Source: Agrypnia vestita (lineage: Eukaryota; Arthropoda; Insecta; Trichoptera; Phryganeidae). Taken from it: a stretch of DNA of 64,000 bases. The translations under genes and the position numbers were made by a program. Shown piece after piece: positions 1 to 9,751 of the stretch. A model generated the notes under the pieces. The model saw nothing but the letters and a program-made list of their open reading frames with translations, did not search any database and was not told the DNA's origin. Positions within the stretch are counted from its first letter, which is position 1, and the number at the start of each line of letters is the position of its first letter. Where the stretch lies: positions 62,001-126,000 of the forward strand of contig JADDOH010010908.1 in NCBI GenBank assembly GCA_016648135.1, in the 5' to 3' direction.

Positions 1-56
1 ACGCAACAGTTTTATCATTTCGTATAAGAAACTCTATATAAAAAATAACACGGATA

Positions 57-974
57 TCTACAACACTAATATACAGGGTTATTTGGAAAACATTAATAAC
101 CTCGCAGGAGTATATTCCTGCCTTGATTATGAGTCGAAAATGTTCAAGCTATCATGACCTAATATCAATAGTTATGTAGATATGCGACATCAAAGTTTGC
201 ATTTTTTTTTCAATATTTCTGACTTATTTTTTGTAAAACGTTGGACTATCATTAGAGTAACTAATATCAATTACGAAAATTTTATTCGTTTCAATACAAG
301 TTAAATAAAGTTATTAAAACCCTGGAAAAATCCAATTGGAATGTTTTCCAATTGGAATTCGAAGGTTTTTATTTTTTTATTTGACTTGTATTAAAGGAAA
401 TGAATTTTTCATACTCGATATGAGTTACTGTAATGATAGTCCAACGTTTTACAAAAAATAAGTCAGAAATATTGAAAAAATAATGCAAACTTTGATGTCG
501 CATATCTCCTTAACTATTGATATTAGGTCATAATTGCTTGAAGATTTCCGACTCATAATCAAGGCAGGAATATAGTCCTGCGAGGTTATTAATGTTTTAC
601 AAATAACCCTGTATAAAGAGGTAAAGTTTGTAACTCTGGATGTAGAGGATAATCTCTAAAACTACTCATCCGATTGCAAATGTTTAGAATGTACTTTCAA
701 GGTGGACATATATAATATTAATATATATTACCCCGTTAAAATGAAAGGGATTTTCGTGGCGACCTATTTTACAACTAAATTCGACGAAAAAGTGGTCGAG
801 CAATGCGTTTTCTACGAACTCTGCCTTAACGGTAAGAGATATTTAAATACTTTCTAAAGACAACTTTTAGAACTCAAAAAGTTCCATAAAAAGGTCCACG
901 ACGATATATATCTACGTGTTGTGACTGAAAGTTACTAAAAATCTACGCGTGCGAAGCCGCACGGGCACAGCTAG
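57..974 (+). mobile_element. Non-autonomous Helitron, family C, split by foldback F
   Basis: The 5' end reads A|TCTACAACACTAATA and the 3' end is CTAG|T, preceded by a GTGCG-AAGC-CGCAC hairpin at about 951-964. These are the TC...hairpin...CTRR hallmarks of Helitrons inserted between A and T. The 5' block continues as TAAAGAGG after element F (74-611) is removed, matching the 5' end of the Helitron at 31356. There is no Rep/helicase coding. A second, more decayed copy is at 53424-53799. Confidence 0.8.
74..611. mobile_element. Palindromic foldback element F, copy 1
   Basis: Two long inverted arms (about 74-300 and 365-611) read CAGGGTTATTTG... and its complement ...CAAATAACCCTG. They are flanked by TA on both sides (72-73, 612-613), so the element probably makes a TA duplication. 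The arms carry matching blocks such as CCTGCCTTGATTATGAGTC and ACATCAAAGTTTGCAT. There is no coding capacity. It interrupts Helitron C just after its 5' end. A sister copy is at 18394-18922 and fragments lie near 10321, 13795, 50385, 57790 and 58500. Confidence 0.85.
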
Positions 975-1516
975 TATATTATAAATTAGTAATCCTTTTA
1001 GTTATTTAAACTACGCTTATATTTAAATACTATTATGGGGAAAGCCTATAAGGTCCCCATCTCGTTCGCACTCTGAGGCTGCAAACAGTGCGTCTAGGGA
1101 TTTGTACTTACTTTTGGCGGCTCCTCTGGCTCAGGACTGCGGGAGCCGTTGCGGGTAGCTAACTTCTACGGAATGAAGCACTCTTGTGTCATATGTACAA
1201 TTTACAAGGAGTTTATTCAGGATAGTTACAAAGGTAAGTTGGATGATGCTAATATATGGTTAGTTACATAGGTTGCTGTAAACGCGGACTCGATTGAGGT
1301 TAGTATATATCTGTACGCGCGGGTCTAAACGTCGATCGTGTAACAATTCGAGAAGTCGCGACGCGTTACCCGGGTCTAGCGGTGTTGGCGGTCGAGCAGG
1401 CGGAACGGGAGTGGTGGTCTTGCCGCCCGCCGCCTGTAGGTCCGTTGGTCCCCCTGAACGCCAGATGCCGCCCGTGTGGTGGGATCCGCCACACTATCAT
1501 CCATCCATCTTCAGAG
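975..1516. other. No gene seen
   Basis: Mixed-composition sequence, becoming G+C-richer from about 1320. No reading frame with a recognisable product and no repeat shared with the rest of the window. Confidence 0.5.
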
Positions 1517-1666
1517 TTACAACCCTTGGTGGGTCCTAGCGGCCTCCAAGAAAGTCCTCCATGCTGCTCTGTCGCTGGCTGCCATTTTCCAGTTTTGCTG
1601 CCCCAGGGCCCGGCAGTCCGCGACACCATCTAACCACCGCAGTTTTGGTCTTCCGACACTTCTTCT
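1517..1666 (-). pseudogene. LINE reverse transcriptase C-terminal remnant
   Basis: Read on the minus strand this gives an uninterrupted stretch of about 50 codons containing SVGRPKLRWLDGVAD, then ALGQQNWKMAASDRAAWR and a final THQGL before the stop. This is the conserved tail of many insect endonuclease/reverse-transcriptase LINE proteins (GRP.LRW.DGV...W...A.DR..WR). The catalytic domains are absent, so it is a short 3' remnant. The family assignment rests on motif recognition only. G+C content is higher than in the surroundings. Confidence 0.7.
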
Positions 1667-2073
1667 ACCTATCTACTTCATTAAATACTACTAATGAGAA
1701 AAAAAAATTCTCAGCCAAAAAACTTTTATATTTATCGCATCGATTCCCTCACGACTGGCCACACTGGGCGCACTTCGCGGCCCATTTAGCACCTAACCAA
1801 CCGTCAAACACGACCTCTTGCGCCGCGACCGGCGCCGTATTTATATCCGAAAATGCTGGTATTTTCGAACTTTCTAGATTATACTAGTGTCTAGGAGAAG
1901 TTCCTCGTTACTTCTCGGTTAAACCAGGCGTTTTTAGACATTTATAGAAGTTTCCTGAAGGTTGTAGGTCACCCTAGATTTTTATAGGCCTCTAATCTCG
2001 ATCTCTCGATAGTGTTATGACATGTTACAAGGAGTTAAGGTTAAAAATTACTGTCGTTAGATATATTTAACTG
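1667..2073. other. No gene seen
   Basis: A+T-rich stretch with several short repeated TAGAAG/TTCCTGAAGG-like words but no coding frame and no match elsewhere in the window. Confidence 0.4.
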
Positions 2074-2235
2074 TCCCCGGAAGCATTAATCAGTCCGTCC
2101 TACACCTCCGCGGGTACAGGTCGTTCTCCTGATGACGTTGAATACGACTTCAACGAAACGTCGAGAATCGTTTCTCGGAAAAACATACGGCTCGTATAAA
2201 ATATCCGTAACCATTTACAGTAAAATATGTTACAT
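2074..2235 (+). mobile_element. Penelope-like element 3' end (PLE family 1)
   Basis: This block is repeated at 6775-6905 and 26310-26460. In those copies it lies just downstream of the C-terminal coding end of a PLE protein (KHPNFNRDDSYKL), which identifies it as the PLE terminal repeat region. It contains the hammerhead-like fold annotated at 2122-2170. No coding part survives in this copy. Confidence 0.65.
2122..2170 (+). ncRNA. Hammerhead-ribozyme-like fold, PLE family 1
   Basis: CGTTCTC (stem I) is followed by the core CTGATGA, one extra base, GTTGAA-TACGAC-TTCAAC (stem II), GAAAC, GTC, and GAGAATCG, which re-pairs with stem I through one bulge. Order and core match a type I hammerhead with a minimal stem III (ACGT, self-complementary). 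PLEs are known to carry such ribozymes. The extra base after CTGATGA is atypical, so activity is inferred, not shown. Confidence 0.55.
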
Positions 2236-2805
2236 AAATTCTGACAGCGCGTAAATTCTTTTAGCGTTACATTATGTAATACATAGACGTACTATAATAT
2301 AGACTAGTTACAAACCAAAATGTCTGTTACACAGAACTATAACACGAATTAGTGTGAACATAGACGCACATTGCGGGAGTTGGTTAGCTGCGGTTAGTCG
2401 GTTTGAATTTCTCTACAAATTATTGAAATAAAACTCACCTATGAAAGGTTATATCCTCTTCTTTATTATGTGATGAAGCATTACAACGATTAACACAACA
2501 AATAGACATATTTAAAGTTGGATTTTTTAAATTGTTAAGGCAAAAAGCGCAAGAGGCGAAAAGTAAACACTGCGATTAGCTACAACTTCATACGCATTCG
2601 TTCTCCAAAATTATGTTTTATTGTCCTTTCTTATACGTGCTTATGAAAATACTTTATATCTCTTTCTGACTAATACAATTAGTACGTAATAGAAAACAGT
2701 AGAGACTAAATGTCTCAGATTTGTTTTTTAGTGACTAGTCTATATTTATAGTACGTCTATGATGTAATATATAACAATTTTAATGTGATACCTTTCCATT
2801 AGACA
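2236..2805. other. No gene seen
   Basis: A+T-rich sequence without recognisable coding or shared repeats. The mariner-derived element begins just after it. Confidence 0.45.
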
Positions 2806-2807
2806 TA

Positions 2808-3359
2808 TTAGGTGTACCCATAAGTAATCAATTATTTAAGTGGCAACAAAAAAATAATTTAACTACATTTAATTTTATTTTTAATCGATTTAATCTCCAT
2901 CGTTATCTAGGACCTTTTGCAATCTTGTTGGTAGACTTTTAAGAAAAATATGCTTCTGGGTGTTTTGGAAGCGTCATTATCAAACCCAACCGGGCGACCA
3001 CTTCGATCGCCATCAGACAAGTCAAAATCACCATCGGAAAATTTTCTAAACCAACGTTGGCACTTATTTACTTTTAATACGTCTCCATACACATCACAAA
3101 TTTTCTTTGTTGCAACCGTTGCATTAACACCCGATAGAAAATGAAACAACATGCAATGACGTAAATGTTCTTCAGTCAGTTGATTGTCTGCCATTTTACA
3201 ACAGAGTAATAAATTTTTTTAAATTTAATTATCACAAGTCACAAGACCACGGATTATAATATTGCGTATAAAATACGTCTTTACACGTTCACTTTACTGA
3301 GCTTGACTGAAGCAAACATTCCACACCAAAAATAATTGATTACGTATGGGTACACCTAT
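2808..3359 (-). mobile_element. Internally deleted mariner-like element (552 bp)
   Basis: The ends TTAGGTGTACCCATAAGTAA (left) and the complement of ...TTACGTATGGGTACACCTAT (right) form inverted repeats of about 25-30 bp. They are flanked by TA (2806-2807, 3360-3361), as expected for mariner. The minus strand encodes only the start and the very end of a transposase. The element is less than half the normal length of about 1.3 kb. Confidence 0.85.
2890..3194 (-). pseudogene. Mariner transposase, N-terminal HTH joined to C-terminal tail
   Basis: From the ATG at 3194 (minus strand) about 80 residues match the paired DNA-binding domain and linker of mariner transposases: a helix-turn-helix region with VYGDVLKVNKCQRWFRKF, then GDFDLSDGDRSGRP. 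After GFDNDA the entire D,D34D catalytic core is missing. In a shifted frame the sequence ends as SLPTRLQKVLDNDGD and a stop at 2890, which is the typical mariner C-terminus. One internal deletion therefore removed the catalytic domain. The open frame alone would stop at 2907. It cannot catalyse transposition but keeps a possible DNA-binding domain. Confidence 0.85.
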
Positions 3360-3361
3360 TA

Positions 3362-4177
3362 TAATTCAAAATGTTAGAAAAGCTATGATAAAAAATTGTA
3401 AATGTCGCTCGCATTGCCATACGATCTCCTTAAGCTCCAATACTCCACTTGCTAAACAGGCACCCCGCATGGGCGATCGCGCGAATAATAATTTATTGAC
3501 ATTTTTACCGCGTGGCAGCCCTGGCCGCCCCTTTGTGCACAGATTGCGGTGTCTATGGTGAGCGCGTGGGCGGGAAACTGACGATTTATGACAGCTGAGA
3601 ATTTTAACCAATATGTCGGCTACGCAAGCTCGCTGTGATTTACAACACTATTAAACCGCAGGATATTGAGTATTTTAATAATCTGCTGCATTATTCGCGA
3701 TGGCGTGCTCAGAGGATGGCAAAAATATAGCCCACGTTATGTTCACGCTTGAACTAACGGTTCGCATGATTTTTTTTGCGTTTAGTATGAAAATGTGGTT
3801 TTCTATTGTTCCGTTGTGTCAGAAATCAGTACTCTACACGAGATTTTTTTAAACCATATCTTAGATAGGATCTTTAGTCTAGTGTAAACTTTATTAGGCA
3901 TACCGCAACCATTAAATTTACGTTCAATATGCCAGTTATTATTTCAAATTCTCTTATATATAGAATATAATTTCGTGACTAAGCTCATCTCATTCTAAAA
4001 TGAATACCTTCTGGAAATGAATAAAGCACTAAGTGACAAAATGTTCATTTAAATATACAAGGTAAAAAGCGAATATGGTCTTTTTCCTTCTGTATGTGCT
4101 ATTTTACACACGTTTTCATTAATATTTTCAACACTACTACACGCCGGTATCTCACGTAGGTTAGTCATTTTAATTAA
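3362..4177. other. No gene seen
   Basis: Apart from short unassigned frames near 3366-3611 there is nothing recognisable. A somewhat G+C-richer patch lies at 3460-3600. Confidence 0.4.
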
Positions 4178-4335
4178 AAAACGAGCGAGCCTCAGAGTAG
4201 TCGCATATGATGTGTAACATCTCACAATTAAAAATATCAATTGAACAGAAATAAACATCAAAATTTTAAAAAGCAAATATCTACATATATATTTTTTAAT
4301 TAGTAAATACAAGTAAAGAAAATGTACACATGTGC
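4178..4335 (+). repeat. Repeat R2, partial copy
   Basis: Begins AAAAACGAGCGAGCCT and runs through CATATGATGTGTAACAT and TTAATTAGTAAATA. The same series of words occurs at 13913-14410 and, inverted, at 45785-46275. Only the first third of the repeat is present here. Confidence 0.7.
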
Positions 4336-4457
4336 ACATTCTCCGCACGACATAATAGGCATGTAGGCTCCCAGGTCAACTAAGTCAGAAAATGCGTACC
4401 TACCCGCGCTTTGTGGCTATAAAATTTTTGTTTAGGTTGATTTCCGAAGAATCCGTC

Positions 4458-4724
4458 TTACATGCTCAAACTATTTTCGGTCAGAAGCGATATAATTTCT
4501 CTCTTAAACTGAGGTTGTGTCATGTGAAATATGTCGATGTTGGGGTTACATGACGTGACCTCGTTGTACTGGTTTAGCATTCTAGGTAGAGGAGAGAAAT
4601 AACCTATGTTGGTGTTGTAGACCTTTGTGCGGAATAGTGTTTGGGATCTCAGAGACCGGGCAGGTATATTAATATCTATTTGCGAGAGTATTGAGGGCGA
4701 GTCTAGTTTGTTGTTTACTATTTT
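4458..4724 (-). pseudogene. LINE protein C-terminal fragment (LINE-K type)
   Basis: Minus-strand frame of about 88 codons ending at 4458: KIVNNKLDSPSIL, then INIPARSLRSQTLFR, FSPLPRMLNQYNE, NIDIFHM and FKREI. The pattern (L..I...VPAR..R....F......N....SP...M...N....D.F) is the conserved tail of insect jockey/CR1-like LINE proteins and matches the fragments at 21545 and 28954. Reverse transcriptase motifs are absent. The frame is open but has no start of its own. It lies head to head with another LINE remnant at 4795. Confidence 0.65.
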
Positions 4725-4794
4725 GTGGTGTGTGGTTTAAGGGGATCATAGCATGACAGGTCTTCGGGGACATTTATCGCATTATAACAATCAT

Positions 4795-4929
4795 AGAGGC
4801 CGCCCGTGATCAAGCTACGTAGACCAGATTATCGGAGAAGTGCGCTGTAGCAGCTACCAAGAAATGAAGAGGCTGGCAGGCGACAGAGAGGCGTGGAGAG
4901 ATCGAGTGCTCGATGCAGATCAATCCTAG
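4795..4929 (+). pseudogene. LINE reverse transcriptase C-terminal remnant
   Basis: Plus-strand frame with RGRP, one in-frame stop (TGA, probably a mutated Arg codon), then SSYVDQIIGEV, SSYQEMKRLAGDREAWRDR and a terminal stop. The same tail (RGRPRREYLEQ..., ASYTELKSIAGDREEWRRR) occurs on the minus strand near 35820. This is the conserved end of an insect LINE reverse transcriptase. It is 5' truncated and inactive. Confidence 0.65.
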
Positions 4930-5502
4930 AATTGGGTCCCAAAAACATTCGCTTAATAATCGAACGTCATGTACGCTAAATTGTTGTCTCTTTCCGTCAA
5001 TCCAACAAGAATCTTAATAGAATCCTTCTCTTTCATTCGCATTTCTTTCACACGTCTTTCTTTTATCCTGCCTTCCTTTCAGCCTTTCGACGCACGTCAC
5101 GAGAGCCTATCACTGGAATTCACCCTCTCTTGTCACCCTTACAAAGGGGTAAATTACCCCCCGCCTCGAGCCGGGTTTTTTCAATTCGTCACGGGCGTCT
5201 TAAAAAAATAATGTGCTCTTGAAAGAGGCCTTGTTCAAATCCAGATATTAAACTTTAATCTGAAGATTGCGGTGTTGGACTGAATGTTTTTTTGGCAATT
5301 ATTTTTTGGTTAAAATTTAAAAAATGTGCTTTTAAGCAAGCGTTGAGATTTTTTTTTACAGGTTCATTTACAAATATTAATAAAAGAAAACACTTTGTGT
5401 AAAACCACCATTTATTGATACAAAAATTAATATGGAATTTGAATATGAATGAAGTTGAATAACTAATTAGGAACATAAATATGTGAATTTTTTTTTTTGA
5501 AA
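4930..5502. other. No gene seen
   Basis: Pyrimidine-rich sequence (about 4985-5130), then A+T-rich DNA. No product recognised in any frame. Confidence 0.4.
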
Positions 5503-5808
5503 CTAACCCATAAAAAACAAGTTTAATTATACTCCCTTCCTCATTTACTAGTTGAAACAGGTTTGACGCTTACCCCTCGCATTGGGCTTGAGTCGGCGAG
5601 TAATAAAAAATGTCGAAAAATCCAAAATCATACTTTAATTATTACATTTTTTTAAAACTAAAATTTGTTAGATCATTTTTATCGTCGCCACGAGTCTGCC
5701 TGCAAAGTTTCAGCTCGATTGGATTACGAGAAAAGGGTTAAAAATCGATCCAAAGTTTTTTCGAAAGACAAGCAAGCAGACGCTACGAGTTAAAAAGAAA
5801 GTTAGTAA
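5503..5808 (-). mobile_element. MITE-G, short subfamily
   Basis: Starts with AACCCATAAAAA...TATACTCCCTTCC and ends near AAGAAAGTTAGTAAAAA, a decayed form of the family's AAAGGGAGTAAAAA end. It contains the diagnostic blocks GTTTCAGCTCGATTGGAT and AATCGATCCAAAGTTTTTTC. Other copies are at 7405, 9752, 11769, 38700 and 54763. No coding. Confidence 0.75.
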
Positions 5809-6169
5809 AAATCGGCCGAACGACACGCCTCAAAATTACCGCTTCAAAAATGACCCGTACTTCTACCATTAATGTTTCGTTTGTAGGTTGGGTGAGTTTA
5901 CGTCTCCTCTGCAGCTATTAAAACAGAACCTTTTGTAATTTAATGTCTTCTTTTTGTCTTTATTTTCAGAATTAATCCATTTCCAGACTCTTAAAAACAC
6001 ATTAAAATTATTTATAAAAATAATATTTTAAAGATAAAGATCTAGAACCTGTCCCACAGATTTACTATTTAGAGTCCAATGACCCTTTTTTAAACAGACT
6101 ATGTAAAAACATAGCATTATTACAAATATGTAAAGAATAAAATATTATAATGTCCTCGGTCGAAGCTAG
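5809..6169. other. No gene seen
   Basis: A+T-rich DNA between MITE-G and the LTR-like repeat. Nothing recognised. Confidence 0.4.
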
Positions 6170-6600
6170 GGAGGAATGAAAGAAACCACTAGAAATTAAT
6201 TAGCGATTTATTGATTAATGATTAATTAGCTATTCAATGTACAAAGTCACTTAAAACGAAATTAAACTTAACGCTATTCTATATATTCAAGAACACATTC
6301 ACATTTGTGAAGTTGTAATTTTTCAGAACAAAGTTGTGTGAAATTTTTAAAACTTATTAAGTTACTACTGGGAAATATATACTGGGAAATATATTACTAC
6401 TGGAAAAAATATTAGGTTACTACTGGGATTAGTAGTAGAATCCCAGTAGCAACCTAATATTTTTTCGTGAATTAGATTTATTATTTATTTATTTTTATTC
6501 ATTATTATTTTCTTTTAATTACACTGCTTCGCAATATATCACGCGTAAATGAACACTTTATTATCGCTGGGTAACACGTGTTTAACATTCACCAGAACGA
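6170..6600 (-). repeat. LTR-like repeat, shared with 61146-61683
   Basis: CTATTCAATGTACAAAGTCACTT...TTAACGCTATTC and GCTTCGCAA...ATCACGCGTAAAT are matched in order by the region at 61160-61290, which looks like a solo LTR on the minus strand. The assignment here is by that similarity only. The internal GGGAAATATATACTGGGAAATATATTACTACTGG and its complement form a local inverted repeat at about 6365-6455. Confidence 0.4.
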
Positions 6601-6603
6601 ATA

Positions 6604-6905
6604 CAAACATCCTAATTTCAATAGAGATGACAGTTACAAACTATTTTTGACTAGACTTTGATTCCACCTTTAAGAGACGTCGCAGAAAATCCCGAAGATG
6701 TAATTAATACATATTGCACACACATAGCGAACTCTATCGTAGAAGAAGCGAACACTCCACAACAAAGTGCATATGATTTACGACCTCGGAAGAAATAGTC
6801 AGTTCCGCCTTCACCTCCGCCGTGATAGGACGCTCTCCTGGTGACGCTGAATAAGACTTCAGCGAAACGTCGAGATTTGCTTCTCAGTAAAATATACCGT
6901 AATAA
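6604..6905 (+). pseudogene. Penelope-like element C-terminus and terminal repeat (family 1)
   Basis: Begins KHPNFNRDDSYKL, the end of the GIY-YIG endonuclease domain in PLE proteins (EIYKHP.NFNRDD), and then loses the frame. The same passage occurs intact at 26110. Downstream come the conserved PLE-1 terminal sequence and a hammerhead-like fold at 6831-6880. The upstream reverse transcriptase and most of the endonuclease are missing. Confidence 0.7.
6831..6880 (+). ncRNA. Hammerhead-like fold, PLE family 1, with stem II covariation
   Basis: CGCTCTC, then CTGGTGA (core base A changed to G), one extra base, stem II GCTGAA-TAAGAC-TTCAGC, GAAAC, GTC, GAGATTTGC. Relative to 2122-2170 stem II changed from GTTGAA/TTCAAC to GCTGAA/TTCAGC, so a T-A pair became C-G with both sides altered. 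The core mutation suggests this copy is inactive. Confidence 0.5.
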
Positions 6906-7404
6906 TAACCCTCTTTTAAATAGTTGCAGTTGTCCTAGGGAACGTGTGTGAGCACGTGACGATCCTCGCTGTCAAATCAGACTGCTTGTGCACGGGTTTG
7001 AGATTTGTGTCTTCTATATCTGATTCGAGTTAATCCCGAGATAAAAATTTCAACACGCGTACAGCGTATTTGGATGGCTTAAAAACGCAAAAATCTATAT
7101 ACAATATTGTTATTAATATTAATATTGCAATACGAGAATTTCCTTGGCATAGACTTATTCGCAGACACAAACTATATTCTTAAGCAAAAACTTAAAATAA
7201 TCAATTCATAGGCTTCAAACCAACATACAACGCACACACACACACACAAACACACACACAGACATCAATCACATTTAAGTAAGTAATTTTATAGATATTA
7301 TTGTAAGCGGTTAATAGAGGTATGGAGCAGATATTATTCAAACGCTTTAATCTTTTACTTTGTCAAACATTTTCATGTATTGTAAGCTTCAATTCTAATA
7401 AATA
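6906..7404. other. No gene; contains a CA microsatellite
   Basis: No coding frame. A (CA)n tract with two interruptions lies at 7230-7262. The rest is unassigned A+T-rich DNA. Confidence 0.5.
7230..7262. repeat. (CA)n microsatellite
   Basis: About 15 CA units broken by one CAAA and ending in CACACAGA. Confidence 0.9.
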
Positions 7405-7716
7405 AAAAAGACTAACCCATAAAAACAAAGCTTATTATACTCCCTTTCACATTGAATCGGGTTTCGTGCCTGCTGCACGCGTCGGGGTCATTATTCATTT
7501 GTATCGATTCCAATTTGAAAAAAACCAATAAAATTTCGAAAAACCCAAAATTATACTATAATTATTAAATATTTTTAAACAAAATTTTGTTAGATCATTT
7601 CTATCGTCGCCACGGGTCTGCCTGCAAAGTTTCAGCTCGATTGGATCACGGGAAAGAGGTTAAAAATCGATCCAAAGTTTTTCCGGCAGACAACAAACCG
7701 CAGGCGCTACCTGTTA

Positions 7717-8153
7717 ATTTTTTTTTTTTATTTATATATATTGATTAATTTTTTTTTTTTAATATTTATTACATTAAACATATGCCAAACTGCACAGCAG
7801 TTTTACGGCATGGTTGCCTTTAATATTTGACAATAATTTTTATTTTATAATGAAGATAGTAGGTCATTATCGAGTGTTGCATGTTTTTTTACAAGTGATA
7901 CACGATATGTAATTATAAATTAATGTAAGATTAGGTACATAGCTTTAATATATATTCTTTTAGCTTGTACTTTTTTGAAACCAATGGAGTTTTTTTGTCT
8001 TGCATCATCTCAAAGAATTTTTTATCTAATTTATTAAAAATTCTTGGCACAATATAATCTCTTTTCCTTTCGCCATACACGTTGTTAGTGATTGGTATTC
8101 TCATTGTTCGTCTTGTCGATCTGGTTGCATAGTTATGGTGGGTGGCAGTGTGT
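7717..8153 (-). mobile_element. LINE 3' end with A-rich tail, inserted in MITE-G
   Basis: The minus strand carries a C-terminal coding piece (7931-8140), about 150 bp of 3' UTR, an AATAAA signal near 7785 and A-runs at 7720-7790. It lies between the two halves of a MITE-G, as expected for a 5'-truncated retrotransposon insertion. Confidence 0.65.
7931..8140 (-). pseudogene. LINE protein C-terminal fragment
   Basis: About 69 codons on the minus strand: HNYATRSTRRTMRIP, NNVYGERKRDYIVPRIFN, then a lysine-rich end KKYKLKEYILKLCT and a stop at 7931. The pattern TR......IP......G.R...Y..P...N matches the last domain of jockey/CR1-type LINE proteins in arthropods. Only the C-terminus is present, the usual result of 5' truncation. 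The frame itself is open, so the insertion may be fairly young. The clade is uncertain. Confidence 0.6.
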
Positions 8154-8172
8154 ATATGAAAGGGAGTAAAAA

Positions 8173-8535
8173 ATAAAAATCTATCCGCAAATCGTTCAGT
8201 TCTCCTGCGAGTAAAAATTGAAATACAAGCATTTTTCGATAATGGCGATTGATTTTTCCAAAGTCAAAACAACTTGCAAACATGCATCTGTTCAAAGGGT
8301 ATTGGTTTTTTAATACCGCGTGGAATTTTGCCGTGTTCAATTATTTTTGGTTCAACCGAGAACTCTGTGAACGTTTCAGTTCACGAGTCGGATATTTAAC
8401 ACGTGCAACGTTCAGCTGTCGAGTAATTATAATTGTTTTTTGTACTTTTCAATTTGTTTATTTTTTAATTAAAATAAATTATAGAAGTCTCGTAAGAGAC
8501 GAGGCCATTTGTGTGGGAAACGTGTATAAGGCGTC
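8173..8535. other. No gene seen; partial R1 end at about 8480-8530
   Basis: An open frame covers 8249-8587 but has no recognisable product. Its best word, GACGAGGCCATTTGTGTGGG, resembles the edge of repeat R1 (compare 20755), so it is repeat DNA rather than a gene. Confidence 0.45.
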
Positions 8536-9357
8536 TGATACACATGCTTCTTTAGTGGCACGTGAGCATGCGCAGTATCGACTTTGACAGTGGCATGCTT
8601 ATTAGTGGCATGTGTGTACGCACATTGCTAGAAATGAGCATGCCACCTAGTGGCATGCTCAAAAATCAACCGCCGGTTGAATTATAAGCATGCCACTGTC
8701 ATTCACCATAGAGAAGGGGTATCTTTGGAGCATGTGTGAACAGACTTGCTTATTTATGAGCATGCTTATGTCATTCGCGGGCTTCGCGGCTAGTATTATC
8801 GATGCGATCTTTTCAGTCCGCGACAGATGAAACAAATATGGCGCGTTGGGGAGATGATAAAACATTACTTTTCGTAACTTATTATAGGAATGAATAATAA
8901 TTATTATAGGAATAGAATAATATTATTATAGGAATGACCGAGTATTCCACGAATGTCTGTGGAATACTCGGTCACCGTTGTGTAAAAATAATATAGTGAG
9001 AAATGATGTTTACGAAACTTTATTAATAGGTATGAATGATTCAAATCTTACAATAAAAATTATATAAACTTAAATCAAAAATGTGCGGATGGAAACTCGG
9101 GAACTTTTTTGATTTATTGGTTGACTTGAATTTTCTATTTCAGTTTGCAAAGTTTCCATTTTGAACAAGAGCGTCTCTATTCTATGACAAGAGCATGCCA
9201 CTAATAAGCATGTGTGTTTGATTGTTAGCTTTGGGCATGCTTATTTATGAGCATGCCACTAATAAGCATGCCAGTAATGAGCAAGTGTGTACAGTTGTTA
9301 GGGCATGCTTATTAGTGGCATGCTCATTAGCATGCCAGTAAAGAAGCATGTGTATCC
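8536..9357. mobile_element. DNA element with subterminal GCATGC repeats, copy A
   Basis: The inverted ends are GATACACATGCTTCTTTAG and its near-perfect complement at 9335-9357. Both flanks inside the ends are packed with GAGCATGCCACTAATAAGCATGC-like units, giving at least twelve GCATGC sites. A unique core (about 8760-9190) includes GACCGAGTATTCCAC as an inverted pair. There is no transposase. A second, inverted, decayed copy is at 26620-27215. Subterminal repeat clusters are typical of transposase-binding regions in DNA transposons; the superfamily is unknown. Confidence 0.7.
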
Positions 9358-9439
9358 GTACCTTTAAAGTCTTTATAGGAGCTCAAATGAGCACTTTAAG
9401 CTGCCTTAAGTGATTTTAATGTGATTTTAATGATTTTAA

Positions 9440-9720
9440 GTGACACTTTACACGATGCAACGTTCACCAACTCCACCGTAAAATATACACACATTATCAA
9501 AATTTTGGAAGTTGTACATAAATGTACGATCTAAATCAGTGTCTTTCGTATATTCGAATGGACTATGATAGAAATATTTATACTCCTTCCCATGAAAAAG
9601 TGTACACATATATATTTGGCAACTGGTAGTGATATTTCTATATTTTTGAAGTGAAATATTAAGCAACATTCTTTTTAATGTACATGTGTGATATTCTTCA
9701 CAATTATTTGACATGTACAC
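9440..9720 (+). repeat. Repeat R1-related segment
   Basis: CAACGTTCACCAACTCCA, ACACATTATCAAAATTTTGGAAGTTG and similar words recur at 20590-20680 (inverted) and 43535-43600, and more distantly inside the R1 copies at 34380 and 45450. Confidence 0.5.
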
Positions 9721-9751
9721 TAGAACACGCCTGAAAATTATTATTTTTCAG

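Larger units (their letters stand above)
7405..8172 (-). mobile_element. MITE-G split by a LINE
   Basis: The left end AACCCATAAAAACAAAG...ATACTCCCTTTC and the block CAGCTCGATTGGATCACGGG identify MITE-G. Its other end, AAAGGGAGTAAAAAA, appears only at 8160-8172, after about 435 bp of LINE sequence (7717-8153). MITE-G therefore predates that LINE insertion. Confidence 0.7.

Noticed and set aside
1294..1887. Several overlapping plus-strand frames in a G+C-richer patch
   Set aside because: They are shadows of the minus-strand LINE tail at 1517-1666 or lack any motif.
8249..8587. 112-codon frame with DEAICVGNVY, a word also found near 20760
   Set aside because: The shared word is the nucleotide edge of repeat R1; the frames diverge immediately outside it, so it is not a conserved protein.
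8590..9350. CRISPR-like array of GCATGC repeats
   Set aside because: Units are irregular in length, spacing and orientation, spacers are not unique, and the genome is eukaryotic.
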